64,000 bases of DNA from Pigmentiphaga sp. NML080357 (GCF_002188465.1 NZ_NINW01000025.1:1-64000), one strand, 5' to 3'; positions 27,422-36,154 are shown, numbered from the stretch's first letter. Numbers and translations: made by a program. The notes: a model not told the origin generated them from the sequence alone.

Positions 27422-28333
27422 TCAGGCGCTGCTGGCCCGAATCGCCCGCGACGGGCTGCGCCCGGGCTTGCGCCGCACCAGGCTGATCAGCGTCACGAGC
27501 ACGAAGAGGGCCGTCACCATCTTCAGGTCCGAGGGCTGGAAACCAAAGGCCAGGACCAGCGAGATCAGCTGGAAATACACCACCGACCCGAGCACCGGCG
27601 CCGCGACCTGGCGGAAAATGGTGCGGTTGCCGATGATGGCCTCGCCCAGCAGCAGCGACGCCAGTCCATTGATGAGCGTGCCGAATCCCATATTGACGTC
27701 GGCAAAGCCCTGGTTCTGCGCCAGCAGCCCGCCGCCCAGCGCGGCGATGAGATTGGCCAGGCCAAGGCCAACCAACGTATAGGCCTTCACGTTGATGCCC
27801 TGCGCCCGCGCCATGGCCTGGCTGGAGCCGAGCGCGCGCATGGCCATGCCGTGCTGCGTGCCAAGGAACCAGAAAATCAGGCCGATGAGCACGACGTCGA
27901 CCGCCGCCAGGAACACGATGCGGTTGGTCAGGCTGCCGTCGTCGCCGGGCAGGTAGGCGAACAGGTTGGGGAAGTTGAACAGCGCCGTATTGGGCTGGCC
28001 CATGACGCGGATGTCGATCGAGTACAGCATGGACAGGACCAGGATGCCGCACAGCAGCGTGTTGATCTTGACCTTCTCGTGGATGTAGGCAGTGGCACTG
28101 CCGCCGAGGAAACCCGCGAGTGCGCCGATCAGCAGCGCCGAGACCGGTTCGAGCCCGATCACCAGGCACTTGGCGGTCACGCAGGCGCCGAAGGCCAGCG
28201 TGCCTTCGCCGGTCATGTCCGCAAAGCTCAGGATGCGGAAGGGAATCATCACGGCGATGGCGATCAAGGCGTAGATGAGGCCCTGCATCATCCCCATGGG
28301 AACGAGGTTCAGAAACGTCGATAGGAAATTCAT
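27422..28333 (-). CDS. ABC transporter permease (putative tryptophan/aromatic-type COG4120 family)
   Basis: This 303-residue membrane protein has about eight to nine hydrophobic segments and is encoded 4 bp downstream of its ATPase partner. The fold resembles branched-chain/simple-sugar permeases that work with ABC_sub_bind proteins. With the ATPase and the binding protein at 29144 it makes a complete three-gene importer transcribed leftward. The C-terminus is basic (SLVRRKPGRSPSRA). The substrate is not determinable from sequence. Confidence 0.88.
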   Translation of the reverse strand: MNFLSTFLNLVPMGMMQGLIYALIAIAVMIPFRILSFADMTGEGTLAFGACVTAKCLVIGLEPVSALLIGALAGFLGGSATAYIHEKVKINTLLCGILVLSMLYSIDIRVMGQPNTALFNFPNLFAYLPGDDGSLTNRIVFLAAVDVVLIGLIFWFLGTQHGMAMRALGSSQAMARAQGINVKAYTLVGLGLANLIAALGGGLLAQNQGFADVNMGFGTLINGLASLLLGEAIIGNRTIFRQVAAPVLGSVVYFQLISLVLAFGFQPSDLKMVTALFVLVTLISLVRRKPGRSPSRAIRASSA

Positions 28334-28337
28334 AGGG

Positions 28338-29114
28338 TTATGCCGCTGCGAGAAGATGGGATTCGTCGTCGAACGCGGCCACCAGGCGCTCGACGGTCAT
28401 GCCGCGTTTCTGTTCGCCGGTGAGGTCGGCGATGATGCGGCCCTGCTGCATCATGATGAGTCGGTTGCCGTAGGTAATGGCATGGCTCATGTTGTGCGTC
28501 ACCATGAGCGTGGTCAGCCCGGTCTCGGCCACCACGCGCGAGGTCACCTGCATCACTTTCTCGGCCGTCTTCGGGTCGAGCGCGGCGGTATGTTCGTCCA
28601 GCAGCAGCAATTGCGGTTCGCGCAGCACCGCCATCAGCAGCGACAGGGCCTGGCGCTGGCCGCCCGAGAGCAGGCCGGCCTGGGCTTTCATGCGGTTTTC
28701 CAGGCCCAGGCCGAAGGTCTCCAGCCGCGCGCGGAACTCGGCCATCATCGCCGTGGTCAGGCCGCGGCCGAAGGTGCGCTTGGCGCCGCGGCGCGCGGCG
28801 ACGGCGAGGTTCTCCTCGATGCTCAGCGCCGCCGCGGTGCCCACCGAGGGATCCTGGAACACGCGGGAAATGTACTTCGCCCGCTTGTAGGTGGGCAGGC
28901 GCGTGATTTCCTGGTCGTCGATGCGGATGAAGCCCGCGTCCGGCAGGACCTCGCCGGCGAGCATGTTCAGCAGTGTCGATTTGCCGGCGCCGTTGCCGCC
29001 GACCACGACGGCGAAGTCGCCGCGCTGCAGCGTGAGCGAGACGCCGTCGATGGCGACGCGCTCGTCCGGCGTACCCGCATGGAAGATTTTCTGCAGTTGA
29101 TGGACGTTTAGCAT
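28338..29114 (-). CDS. ABC transporter ATP-binding protein (COG1101 type)
   Basis: The 258-residue ATPase carries Walker A GGNGAGKST, signature LSGGQRQ and Walker B LLLDEHTAALD; His after the catalytic Glu is usual in the COG1101 branch that serves ABC_sub_bind importers. The chosen ATG at 29114 gives MLNVHQLQKIFHAG, where relatives begin. An alternative ATG at 29147 overlaps the stop of the binding-protein gene (ATGA) and adds 11 residues. It energises the permease encoded 4 bp downstream. Confidence 0.91.
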   Translation of the reverse strand: MLNVHQLQKIFHAGTPDERVAIDGVSLTLQRGDFAVVVGGNGAGKSTLLNMLAGEVLPDAGFIRIDDQEITRLPTYKRAKYISRVFQDPSVGTAAALSIEENLAVAARRGAKRTFGRGLTTAMMAEFRARLETFGLGLENRMKAQAGLLSGGQRQALSLLMAVLREPQLLLLDEHTAALDPKTAEKVMQVTSRVVAETGLTTLMVTHNMSHAITYGNRLIMMQQGRIIADLTGEQKRGMTVERLVAAFDDESHLLAAA

Positions 29115-29143
29115 GGGGATGAAGCCCTGGTACGGAAGCACGT

Positions 29144-30133
29144 TCATTCGACGAAGCATGCGCAGTTGTCGAACGAAGCGGGGATGGCAAGGCCCAGTTC
29201 CTTGAACTTGGCCTTGTTGATGGTGACCACGTAGTCGTCCGGTCCGGGACGCGCGGCAGGAAGCTGCGAGGTGGGCGTGCCCTTGAGCACGCGGTCGGCC
29301 AGCACGGCCGCGTTGGTGCCTATCGATTTCAGCGACACGGCGTAGTTGGCGGCGGCCATGCCGCTTTTCACGAATTCGGTTTCCGAGCTCAGGATCGGGA
29401 ACTTGAGCTGCTTGGCCGCGGCCGCCACGGCGGGGATGGCCGACTGCACCAGGTTCGAGCCGGTGATGTAGGCAAAACCCACGCCTCGTAGCAGCTGCGC
29501 GCGCTGCGGAATGTCGCCCACGGCATCGACGCTGACCGGCACGAACTTCAAGCCCGCGCGCTTGGCCGCCTCTTCCAGTTTCTGGGTGGTGACCACGTCG
29601 TTGACCTCGCCGGGGTTGTAGAGCGTGCCGAACGACGTGGCCTTAGGAAAGAGTTTCTTGCCGAAGGCGAGCGCGGCATCGAAGTCCTGCATGTCCGAGG
29701 CGCCGGTAAAGCGCGTCCCGCCTTGCTGCCAGTTCGGCACCAGGCCTGCCTTGACGGGATCGGTCACCATGGCGAACACCATGGGCGTCTTGCGGTTTGC
29801 CACCGCCGAGAGCGCCGTCTGCGAAACCGAAGTGGTGATGGTCAGGATCAGGTCGGGCGACCGCGACGATATCTGCGTGAACATCTGGGGCATCAGCGCC
29901 TGGGTGAAGTTCGCGTCGCTATAGACGTAGATGGCGTTCTTGCCTTCCACGTAGCCGCGCTTGGCCATCTCTTCCTTGAAGCCCTCGATGGTTTGCGCGA
30001 TGGACGGGTGGGGACCGAGGTTGGCGATGCCGATCACGGTTTCCGACATGGCTGCGCAGGAGCAGGCGAGCATGGCTGCCGCGGCCGCGTGGAGGACGGC
30101 GGCGCGCGGGGAAAAGAGGCGGTGTTGGAGCAT
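29144..30133 (-). CDS. ABC transporter substrate-binding protein (ABC_sub_bind family, paralogue)
   Basis: This 329-residue periplasmic binding protein is a paralogue of the one at 12568, sharing GIANxGPHPxxxQ, WxQGGTRFxGxxxxxD and the Cys-x-Cys-Phe-Val-acidic C-terminus. The ATG at 30133 (MLQHRLFSPRAAVL) starts a long hydrophobic signal region containing LACSCAAM; a cysteine there could be a lipoprotein site, though the lipobox is not ideal. An upstream TTG at 30229 keeps the frame open but lacks support. It heads the importer operon with the ATPase and permease. Confidence 0.88.
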   Translation of the reverse strand: MLQHRLFSPRAAVLHAAAAAMLACSCAAMSETVIGIANLGPHPSIAQTIEGFKEEMAKRGYVEGKNAIYVYSDANFTQALMPQMFTQISSRSPDLILTITTSVSQTALSAVANRKTPMVFAMVTDPVKAGLVPNWQQGGTRFTGASDMQDFDAALAFGKKLFPKATSFGTLYNPGEVNDVVTTQKLEEAAKRAGLKFVPVSVDAVGDIPQRAQLLRGVGFAYITGSNLVQSAIPAVAAAAKQLKFPILSSETEFVKSGMAAANYAVSLKSIGTNAAVLADRVLKGTPTSQLPAARPGPDDYVVTINKAKFKELGLAIPASFDNCACFVE

Positions 30134-30267
30134 GGCGATGGACTCGGTGGAGGCCCCCGCGGCGGTCGCCGGCACGGGCGCTGTTGAGGGAAGAGAGCCT
30201 TGGAATGGCGAATTTTTAGCATCGAACAACGTGCCGTCCCCATGCGTAAAGGGACGAGTCCCGATCG

Positions 30268-30298
30268 CCTAGATGTTCTTGCTCATTTCCTAGATGGC
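30268..30298. promoter_or_regulatory. Exact 21-bp-spaced CCTAGATG direct repeat (candidate AraC operator)
   Basis: CCTAGATG occurs at 30268-30275 and 30289-30296, exactly 21 bp apart, in the 397-bp space between the leftward importer operon and the rightward porin. The downstream copy is preceded by ATTT, matching the TTTCCTAG box at 15122. Nothing else in this intergenic stretch was recognised, apart from a further reverse-strand box at 30372-30382. Confidence 0.5.
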
Positions 30299-30371
30299 GC
30301 ATGCGACGCATGGCCCGGCCCGGCGGCGGGCCGCGCCCGCGCGGCAAATTGTGGCGATGCAACCCGGAATG

Positions 30372-30382
30372 CTAGGAAATCC
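30372..30382 (-). promoter_or_regulatory. Reverse-strand TTTCCTAG box
   Basis: On the minus strand this reads GGATTTCCTAG, matching the boxes at 15122 and 30285 in ten bases around TTTCCTAG. It lies about 150 bp before the porin start. No partner half-site at 20-21 bp was seen, so this is weaker than the direct repeat next to it. Confidence 0.35.
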
Positions 30383-30530
30383 GCACCGTGTGCGCCCGCG
30401 CTCTTGTTCGGCCGGTGCAACCTCCATAGTCTGCCCGGCGGGAAGGCGAGTCTGTGCGCCTTCCGGCGGTTCGCAAGAACCTCTCCTTCAATTCATCGAG
30501 AACACGGGGCCGCTTGGCGCGGAGAAAAGC

Positions 30531-31667
30531 ATGAAGAAATGGTTGGTCGGGGCGGCCGCGGCGGTCGCATGGGCAGGGATTGCGCATGCGCAGTCCAACG
30601 TGACGCTTTACGGTTTCCTGTATAGCGGCCTGCGCTATGTGAACAACAGCGCCGGCCATAGCGTGACGGGCCTGGCGACGGGCCCTTCGCGCTGGGGGGC
30701 GCGGGGGACCGAGGACCTGGGCTCCGGCCGCTCGGCATTGTTCACGCTGGAGAGCGGCTTCGACATGAGCACGGGCACCTCGCGCCAGGGCGGCCGGCTG
30801 TTCGGCCGCCAGGCTTACGTGGGGCTGAACGACAACGCGCTCGGTACGGTGACCTTCGGGCGCCAGTACGACATGGTGGCCTCGTTCCTCGCTCCCTATG
30901 TGCCCACCGGCAAGTGGAACGGATACATGGCGCATCCGGGCGATGTCGACAACCTGAACTTCCAGTTCCGGCTGAACAACTCGGTGAAGTACGTGTCGCC
31001 CGTGATCAACGGCTTCCAGGCCGGCGCCGTCTACAGCTTCGGGGAAGTGGCCGGTTCGGGCAAGCAGAACAGCGCCCACAGCATGGGCCTGAAGTACAAG
31101 TCCGGCGACTTCTCGGCCGCCGCGGCCTACATGCGGGTCAACAACCCGGCCAGCGCCGTCTCCGAAGGCAACTGGAACACCATCCTGTTCCCCGCCCTGA
31201 CTCCCAGCTCGCAGCGCAGCGCCGCCACCATCAGCCCGCAGTCGATGACTACCTTCGGCGTCGCGGCCGAATACCAGGCGGGCGATTTCAAGTACGCTGC
31301 CGCCTATACCCAGAGCCGCTTCGACCGGATGGGCGGGACGGTGGCGGGCCTGCCCGCGACCGACGTCAAATACCAGAACGTCGACGTGAACCTTACCTAT
31401 TCCGTCAATCCCAGCTGGCAGCTCGGCGCGGGCTATACCTATACCTTCGGCAAGGTCGACGCGACCGGTTTCGAGCCCAAGTATCACCAGATCAACCTGA
31501 TGACCAACTACTTCCTCTCCAAGCGCACCATCCTGCAACTGGCGGCGATCCACCAGCGCGCCGCCGGCGACGCCGAGAATGCCTACATCCTGTTCGGCAG
31601 CACCTCGGGCGCTTCGAGCACCCGCAACCAGACGATGCTGCTGGCTGGCATCTTCCACTTGTTCTGA
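30531..31667 (+). CDS. Gram-negative general porin (OmpC/Omp32-like)
   Basis: The 378-residue outer-membrane protein has a signal peptide (MKKWLVGAAAAVAWAGIAHA|QS), the SNVTLYGFLYSGLRY start of betaproteobacterial trimeric porins, an alternating beta-strand pattern and a C-terminal phenylalanine (GIFHLF) needed for BAM recognition. It allows diffusion of small solutes across the outer membrane. GGAG lies 8 nt before the ATG. It is followed by a strong intrinsic terminator. Its divergence from the ABC importer and the shared AraC-like boxes suggest linked control. Confidence 0.94.
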   Translation: MKKWLVGAAAAVAWAGIAHAQSNVTLYGFLYSGLRYVNNSAGHSVTGLATGPSRWGARGTEDLGSGRSALFTLESGFDMSTGTSRQGGRLFGRQAYVGLNDNALGTVTFGRQYDMVASFLAPYVPTGKWNGYMAHPGDVDNLNFQFRLNNSVKYVSPVINGFQAGAVYSFGEVAGSGKQNSAHSMGLKYKSGDFSAAAAYMRVNNPASAVSEGNWNTILFPALTPSSQRSAATISPQSMTTFGVAAEYQAGDFKYAAAYTQSRFDRMGGTVAGLPATDVKYQNVDVNLTYSVNPSWQLGAGYTYTFGKVDATGFEPKYHQINLMTNYFLSKRTILQLAAIHQRAAGDAENAYILFGSTSGASSTRNQTMLLAGIFHLF

Positions 31668-31684
31668 ACCCGTCCCGCCGCAGT

Positions 31685-31707
31685 GCGCCCGCCTCGCGGG
31701 CGCTTTT
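31685..31707 (+). terminator. Rho-independent terminator of the porin gene
   Basis: A perfect 8-bp GC stem, GCGCCCGC / GCGGGCGC, with a 3-nt loop (CTC) is followed by TTTT, 17 bp after the porin stop. It ends only 6 bp before the ATG of the thiamine-diphosphate enzyme gene. Confidence 0.82.
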
Positions 31708-31713
31708 CCGCTC

Positions 31714-33366
31714 ATGACCCTTCCGACTTCCTCCCGCACCGGCGCCGACATCCTGACCGACACACTCCATGGCTTTGGCGTGCGCCACGTCTTCCACATA
31801 CCCGGCGAAGGCATCCTCGAGATGGTCGATGCCCTCGCGGCGCGCCATGCCGACATCCGGCTCACCAGCTTCCGCCACGAAGGAGGCATGGCCTATGCCG
31901 CCCAGGCGCTGGGCCAGGTGACGGGCCAGCCGGGGGTGTGCCTGGCTGCCAGGGCGCCGGGGGCGCTCAATACGCTGCTGGCCTTGCATACGGCCGAGAC
32001 CGATGCCGCGCCCCTGCTCCTCATCGTCGGCCAGGCCGCCGCCGGGCAGGCGGGACGCGACCCGCTGGGCGGACCGGACCTGGGCGAAGTGTTCCGGCCG
32101 GTGGTCAAGAGCGTGCTGCAGGTGGGGGAGGCGGCGCGGGTGCCGGAAGTCCTGGCCCGGGCGTGGCAGGCGGCGATGTCGGGCCGCCAAGGCCCGGTCG
32201 TCGTGGTGGTGCCCGAGAACGTCATGCACGAGAACGCGTGCGTGGCGGACCTTCAGGCCCCCCGGCCCGTGCGCCCGGCGCCGCCGGCGGACGACATGGC
32301 CCGGCTGCAGGGCTTGTGCGCCGGTGCGCGCAAGCCCTTGCTGCTGCTGGGAGGCAGCGGCTGGGACGCCGCGGCGCTCGACCGGATGGCCGCGTTTGCC
32401 GCCCGTTGCGGCTGGCCGGTGGCGACGGCCTATCGGCGGGGCGACCTGGTCGATCATGCCGATCCCCACTTCGCCGGCGAGACCGGCATAGGCATCGATC
32501 CGGTGCTGGCCGAAGGGATTGCCCAGGCGGATCTCGTGCTGGCCGTGAACGTGCGCCTGGGCGAGATCAACACGTTCGGCGCCGGCGGCTTCGGGGGATT
32601 CAGGCTGCTCGACGCGCCCCGGCCACGTCAGGCGCTGGTGCACGTGCATGCCGAGGCCGGCGAATTGAACCGGGTGTACCAGGCCGACCTGGCGATCCAG
32701 GCGGATCCCTGCGAATTCGCGGCCGCCCTGCAGGCCCTGCCCGTGCAGGCCAGGCCGGACGAGGGCTGGCTGGCGGGCATGCGCGCGGCCAGGGAGCGCT
32801 TCGTGGGCAGCGGCGCCTGCGACGCTCCGATCGATCTGCGCAAGGTGTTCGAGCAATTGCGCGAACGGCTGCCGGCGCAGGCCGTGGTGACGGTGGGCGC
32901 CGGCGCCTATGCCGTCTGGCTGCATCGCTACTTCGCCTTGCGGCGCGGAGGGCGCATGCTCGGACCGAAGAGCGGCGCGATGGGGTACGGATTGCCGGCG
33001 GCCATCGGCGCGGCCCTGGCCGATGCCGCGCGCCCCGTGGTGGCGGTGGCCGGCGACGGCTGTTTCCTCATGCATGCCGAGGAGCTGGCCACTGCCGTGC
33101 AGCACGGCCTGCGGATCGTGATCGTCGTCGTGAACAACGGGGGGTACGGCGCCATACGCGGCAGCCAGTTGCGGCTGTTCGGCCGCGCGGTGGGGACCGA
33201 CCTGCACAACCCGTCCTTCGCCGACTATGCGCGGGCGTTCGGCGCGCATGCCGAGCGCATCGAAGAGACCGGCGCCTTCCTGCCGGCGCTCGAGCGGGCG
33301 CTGGATGCGGCGGGGCCGTCCCTGCTGGAACTGGTCCTGCCCGCCACCGTGGGGAAGCCGCAATGA
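31714..33366 (+). CDS. Thiamine-diphosphate-dependent enzyme (acetolactate synthase-like family)
   Basis: The 550-residue protein has the three-domain POX/ALS layout. Catalytic Glu56 sits in FRHEGGMAYAA, and the ThDP-binding motif GDGCFLMHAEELATAVQ ends in NNGGYG around residues 446-475. Enzymes of this fold ligate or decarboxylate 2-oxo acids; the family includes benzoylformate decarboxylase, sulfopyruvate decarboxylase and acetolactate synthase. It overlaps the following FAD oxidoreductase gene by ATGA, so both act together. The ATG lies just behind the porin terminator, leaving almost no room for a separate promoter. Confidence 0.87.
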   Translation: MTLPTSSRTGADILTDTLHGFGVRHVFHIPGEGILEMVDALAARHADIRLTSFRHEGGMAYAAQALGQVTGQPGVCLAARAPGALNTLLALHTAETDAAPLLLIVGQAAAGQAGRDPLGGPDLGEVFRPVVKSVLQVGEAARVPEVLARAWQAAMSGRQGPVVVVVPENVMHENACVADLQAPRPVRPAPPADDMARLQGLCAGARKPLLLLGGSGWDAAALDRMAAFAARCGWPVATAYRRGDLVDHADPHFAGETGIGIDPVLAEGIAQADLVLAVNVRLGEINTFGAGGFGGFRLLDAPRPRQALVHVHAEAGELNRVYQADLAIQADPCEFAAALQALPVQARPDEGWLAGMRAARERFVGSGACDAPIDLRKVFEQLRERLPAQAVVTVGAGAYAVWLHRYFALRRGGRMLGPKSGAMGYGLPAAIGAALADAARPVVAVAGDGCFLMHAEELATAVQHGLRIVIVVVNNGGYGAIRGSQLRLFGRAVGTDLHNPSFADYARAFGAHAERIEETGAFLPALERALDAAGPSLLELVLPATVGKPQ

Positions 33367-34682
33367 GCCGGTCCGTCATCGTCGTGGGCGCCGGCATTGC
33401 CGGCCTGACCGCCGCTTTCCGCCTGCAGCAGCGGGGCTTCCAGGTAAAGGTGCTCGAGGCGGACGACCAGCCCGGCGGGCGTGTGGCGCAGGGTCGGGCG
33501 GGGCCGATTCCGTACAACACGGGCGCCCGGCTGCTCTATCCCTTCGGCAGTGAACTGCAGGCCCTGATCGACGAGCTGGGCTTGCGCGATACCCTGGTCC
33601 CGCTCAGGAATCTCGGTGCGGATTGCCGCACGGACGACGCGACATACCGGATAGACCTGATGCCGGGCTTCGCGGCACTGCGCACGCCCGGACTGGGGTG
33701 GCGCGACCGGGCGGGGCTGCTGCGCTCGGGGCTGCACCTGGCCTGGCTGCGCGGACGCACCGATCCCGATCATGCGGCGTCGGCGCTGGCCTATGACGAC
33801 GTAACGCTTGCGGACTACATCCGGAAGGTGGCCGGTCGGCGCGTGCTGGAGCGCCTGGTCGAGCCCGTGTTCCGGGGGACGCGCAGCTGGAATCCGGAGG
33901 ACATCTCCGCCTCGTTCTACCTGAGCACCACCCCCAGCCTGTTGGGCCTCGATACGGTCCACGTGCCGCGGGGAGGCATGGGACGGCTGACCGCCGCGCT
34001 GGCCGAGAAGCTCGCCATCGAGTACGGAGCTCGGGTGACCGGCATCATGCGCGCGGCCTCGGCGGCTTCCGTCGTCAGGTATCGCCAGGGCGCCGGCGAA
34101 TTCGAGGCCGCGGCGGATATCGTCGTCTGCGCGACCCAAGGGCAATACGCGGGAAAGCTGGTTTCCGGGCAATCGGACGAGGAGCGCGCGCTGCTGGACG
34201 CCGTGCGCTACAACAGCCTGGGTATCGTCCACTATGCGCTGCGCGGCGAGCTTGCGCCCGCCCTCGAGTTCTCGCTGCGCAGCCGGTCGACCCGCATCGC
34301 GACCTGGCAGCAGATGGCGGCGCCCGCCGATGCCGGCGAGGCCAAGTCCATCCTCTATTGCCAGTTGACGCCGGAAGCCGTGCGGGAGGCCCAGGAGCAG
34401 GGTTGCACCGACGATGTCGACTGTCTCTTGCGCGCCGAGATACGCGCCCGCATACCGGGTTTCGATCGGCGCCTGGTCTACCGATACAACCAGTGGATCG
34501 CTTGCAAGCTGCCCGTCTTCTATCCGGGATATGGCCGCAAGGTCGCGCGGTTCCTGGCCTGGCAGGGCGCCGAGCGTCGCGGCGTCTATTACTGTGGCGA
34601 CTACCTGGCGCAATCGCTGGTGAATGGCGCCTGCCGCAGCGGCGCCGAGGCGGCGGCCGCCATCGCGCGGCATTGGCGATAA
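33363..34682 (+). CDS. FAD-dependent oxidoreductase (amine oxidase/protoporphyrinogen-oxidase-like)
   Basis: This 439-residue flavoprotein starts with a Rossmann dinucleotide motif VVGAGIAGLTAAFRLQQRG (residues 6-24) followed by EADDQPGGR. It ends with the FAD-contacting segment GVYYCGDYLAQSLVNGACRSG, features of the amine-oxidase/HemY/phytoene-desaturase superfamily. It oxidises an amine or dehydrogenates an unsaturated ring; the substrate is not predictable. It is coupled to the ThDP enzyme, and a Bug-gene remnant follows immediately. No heme biosynthesis genes are near, so HemG/HemY function is unlikely. Confidence 0.82.
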   Translation: MSRSVIVVGAGIAGLTAAFRLQQRGFQVKVLEADDQPGGRVAQGRAGPIPYNTGARLLYPFGSELQALIDELGLRDTLVPLRNLGADCRTDDATYRIDLMPGFAALRTPGLGWRDRAGLLRSGLHLAWLRGRTDPDHAASALAYDDVTLADYIRKVAGRRVLERLVEPVFRGTRSWNPEDISASFYLSTTPSLLGLDTVHVPRGGMGRLTAALAEKLAIEYGARVTGIMRAASAASVVRYRQGAGEFEAAADIVVCATQGQYAGKLVSGQSDEERALLDAVRYNSLGIVHYALRGELAPALEFSLRSRSTRIATWQQMAAPADAGEAKSILYCQLTPEAVREAQEQGCTDDVDCLLRAEIRARIPGFDRRLVYRYNQWIACKLPVFYPGYGRKVARFLAWQGAERRGVYYCGDYLAQSLVNGACRSGAEAAAAIARHWR

Positions 34683-34939
34683 GGCGCGGCTATCCGGCAC
34701 TGGCGGCGGTGGACAGCTGGGTTGGCCTGCTTGCGCCCGCGGGCATGGATACCCAGGCCAGGGCCAGACTGGATGCGCACCTGAACCACATCCTGCGCGA
34801 TCCGGCTTTCGTCAGGCAACTGAACGAGCGCGGGTTCGACGTGCCCGCTGTCGATGCCGCGGCGTTGGCAGGGCAGGTCAAGGAAGAGCGCGGCCTGTAT
34901 CGCCAGGTGATCGACAAGGCGAACATCCGGCTCGATTGA
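34682..34939 (+). pseudogene. 3' remnant of a Bug/TctC-family binding-protein gene
   Basis: About 85 codons directly after the FAD oxidoreductase stop encode only the C-terminal part of a Bug protein. The segment YPALAAVDSWVGLLAPAGMDTQARARLDAHLNHILRDP matches the conserved membrane-distal lobe and the final helix up to the natural stop. There is no signal peptide, N-terminal lobe or plausible start. The 5' part of the gene was presumably lost when the ThDP/FAD cassette came to lie here. It could be translated as a fragment but would not bind ligand. Confidence 0.8.
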
Positions 34940-34963
34940 GCCGGATGCCGGCTTCGGCCCGGT

Positions 34964-36154
34964 TCAGGCCAGCACTTTGGCCATGGACGCGGCCACGTAG
35001 TCCAGGTTGGCCTCGAACAGTCCGGCCACGCACATGCGGCCGGACTGGATCAGGTAGACGCCGAACTCGTCGCGCAGCCGATCGACCTGCGCCGGGTTCA
35101 GTCCGGTGTAGCTGAACATGCCGCGCTGGTTGACGAAGTAATCCACGTCCAGGTCCGGACGCAGGGCGTGCAGTCGGTCGCGCAGGCCCTTGCGCATGGT
35201 ATGGATGCGCGTGCGCATCTGCGCCACTTCGCCCTTCCATTCCTCGCGCAGCGCAGGGTCGTTCAGCAGGGTGCTGACCACCCGGCTGCCGAACAGCGCG
35301 GGGCTGGAGTAGTTCTTGCGCACCGTGGCCTGGAGTTGGCCCAGCACGCGGCTCGCCTCGTCGGCGGTGGGGCAGACCACCGAGAGTCCGCCCACGCGTT
35401 CGCCGTACAGCGACATGTTCTTCGAGAACGAGTTGCCCACCAGCATGGCGATGCCGCGGTTGGCCACTTCGCGCACGACCCAGGCATCCTCTTCCAGCCC
35501 ATCGCCGAAGCCCTGGTAGGCCATGTCGAAGAACGGGATGGCGTTGCGGGCGACCAGCACGTCGATGATCTTGAGCCACTGCTCGCGCGACGGGTCGATA
35601 CCCGTCGGGTTATGGCAGCAGGGCTGGAGCAGCACGATGCTGCGCTCGGGCAGCGTTTCGAACGTGGCCAGCATCTCGTCGAAGCGGATGCCGTTGGTGG
35701 CCGCGTCGTAGTACGGGAAGGCATGCATGGGGAAACCCGCGCCGCCCAGGATGTTGTAGTGGTTCTCCCAGGTGGGATCGCTGATCCAGATCTCGCTGCC
35801 CGGGAAATGCGCCTTCAGGAAATCGGCACCCACCTTGAGCGCACCCGAGCCGCCCAGGGTATGGATGGTCGCCACCCGGCCCTCGGCCACGGCGCGGTGG
35901 CCGGCGCCCAGCACGGTTTCCTGGATCGCCTTGCGGTACTGGGCATCGCCTTCCATCGGCAGGTAGACCGCGGGCACCGAGGTGTCGATGCGGTCGCGGG
36001 CCTGGCTCACGCTGCCGAGCACGGGCACCTTGCCTTCGCTGTCGTAGTAGAAGCCGATGCTGAGATTGACTTTGTGCTCGCGGGGATCTTTCAGGAAAGT
36101 CTGCACCAGCGACAAGATGGGATCGCCGGCATAGCGGGGAACGTGCTCGAACAT
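34964..36154 (-). CDS. tyrB: Aromatic amino-acid aminotransferase (TyrB/AspC family)
   Basis: The 396-residue PLP enzyme belongs to the class Ia aspartate/aromatic aminotransferases. It begins MFEHVPRYAGDPIL, contains CCHNPTGIDPSREQW, and has the PLP-binding Lys in NSFSKNMSLYGERVG followed by the Arg-bearing segment. It transfers amino groups between aromatic amino acids (or aspartate) and 2-oxoglutarate. Its position behind kynA suggests a role with tryptophan or kynurenine; 4-hydroxyphenylpyruvate made from tyrosine would feed the hppD gene at 55874. A TATAAT at 36183-36188 on the minus strand could be its own promoter. Confidence 0.9.
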   Translation of the reverse strand: MFEHVPRYAGDPILSLVQTFLKDPREHKVNLSIGFYYDSEGKVPVLGSVSQARDRIDTSVPAVYLPMEGDAQYRKAIQETVLGAGHRAVAEGRVATIHTLGGSGALKVGADFLKAHFPGSEIWISDPTWENHYNILGGAGFPMHAFPYYDAATNGIRFDEMLATFETLPERSIVLLQPCCHNPTGIDPSREQWLKIIDVLVARNAIPFFDMAYQGFGDGLEEDAWVVREVANRGIAMLVGNSFSKNMSLYGERVGGLSVVCPTADEASRVLGQLQATVRKNYSSPALFGSRVVSTLLNDPALREEWKGEVAQMRTRIHTMRKGLRDRLHALRPDLDVDYFVNQRGMFSYTGLNPAQVDRLRDEFGVYLIQSGRMCVAGLFEANLDYVAASMAKVLA

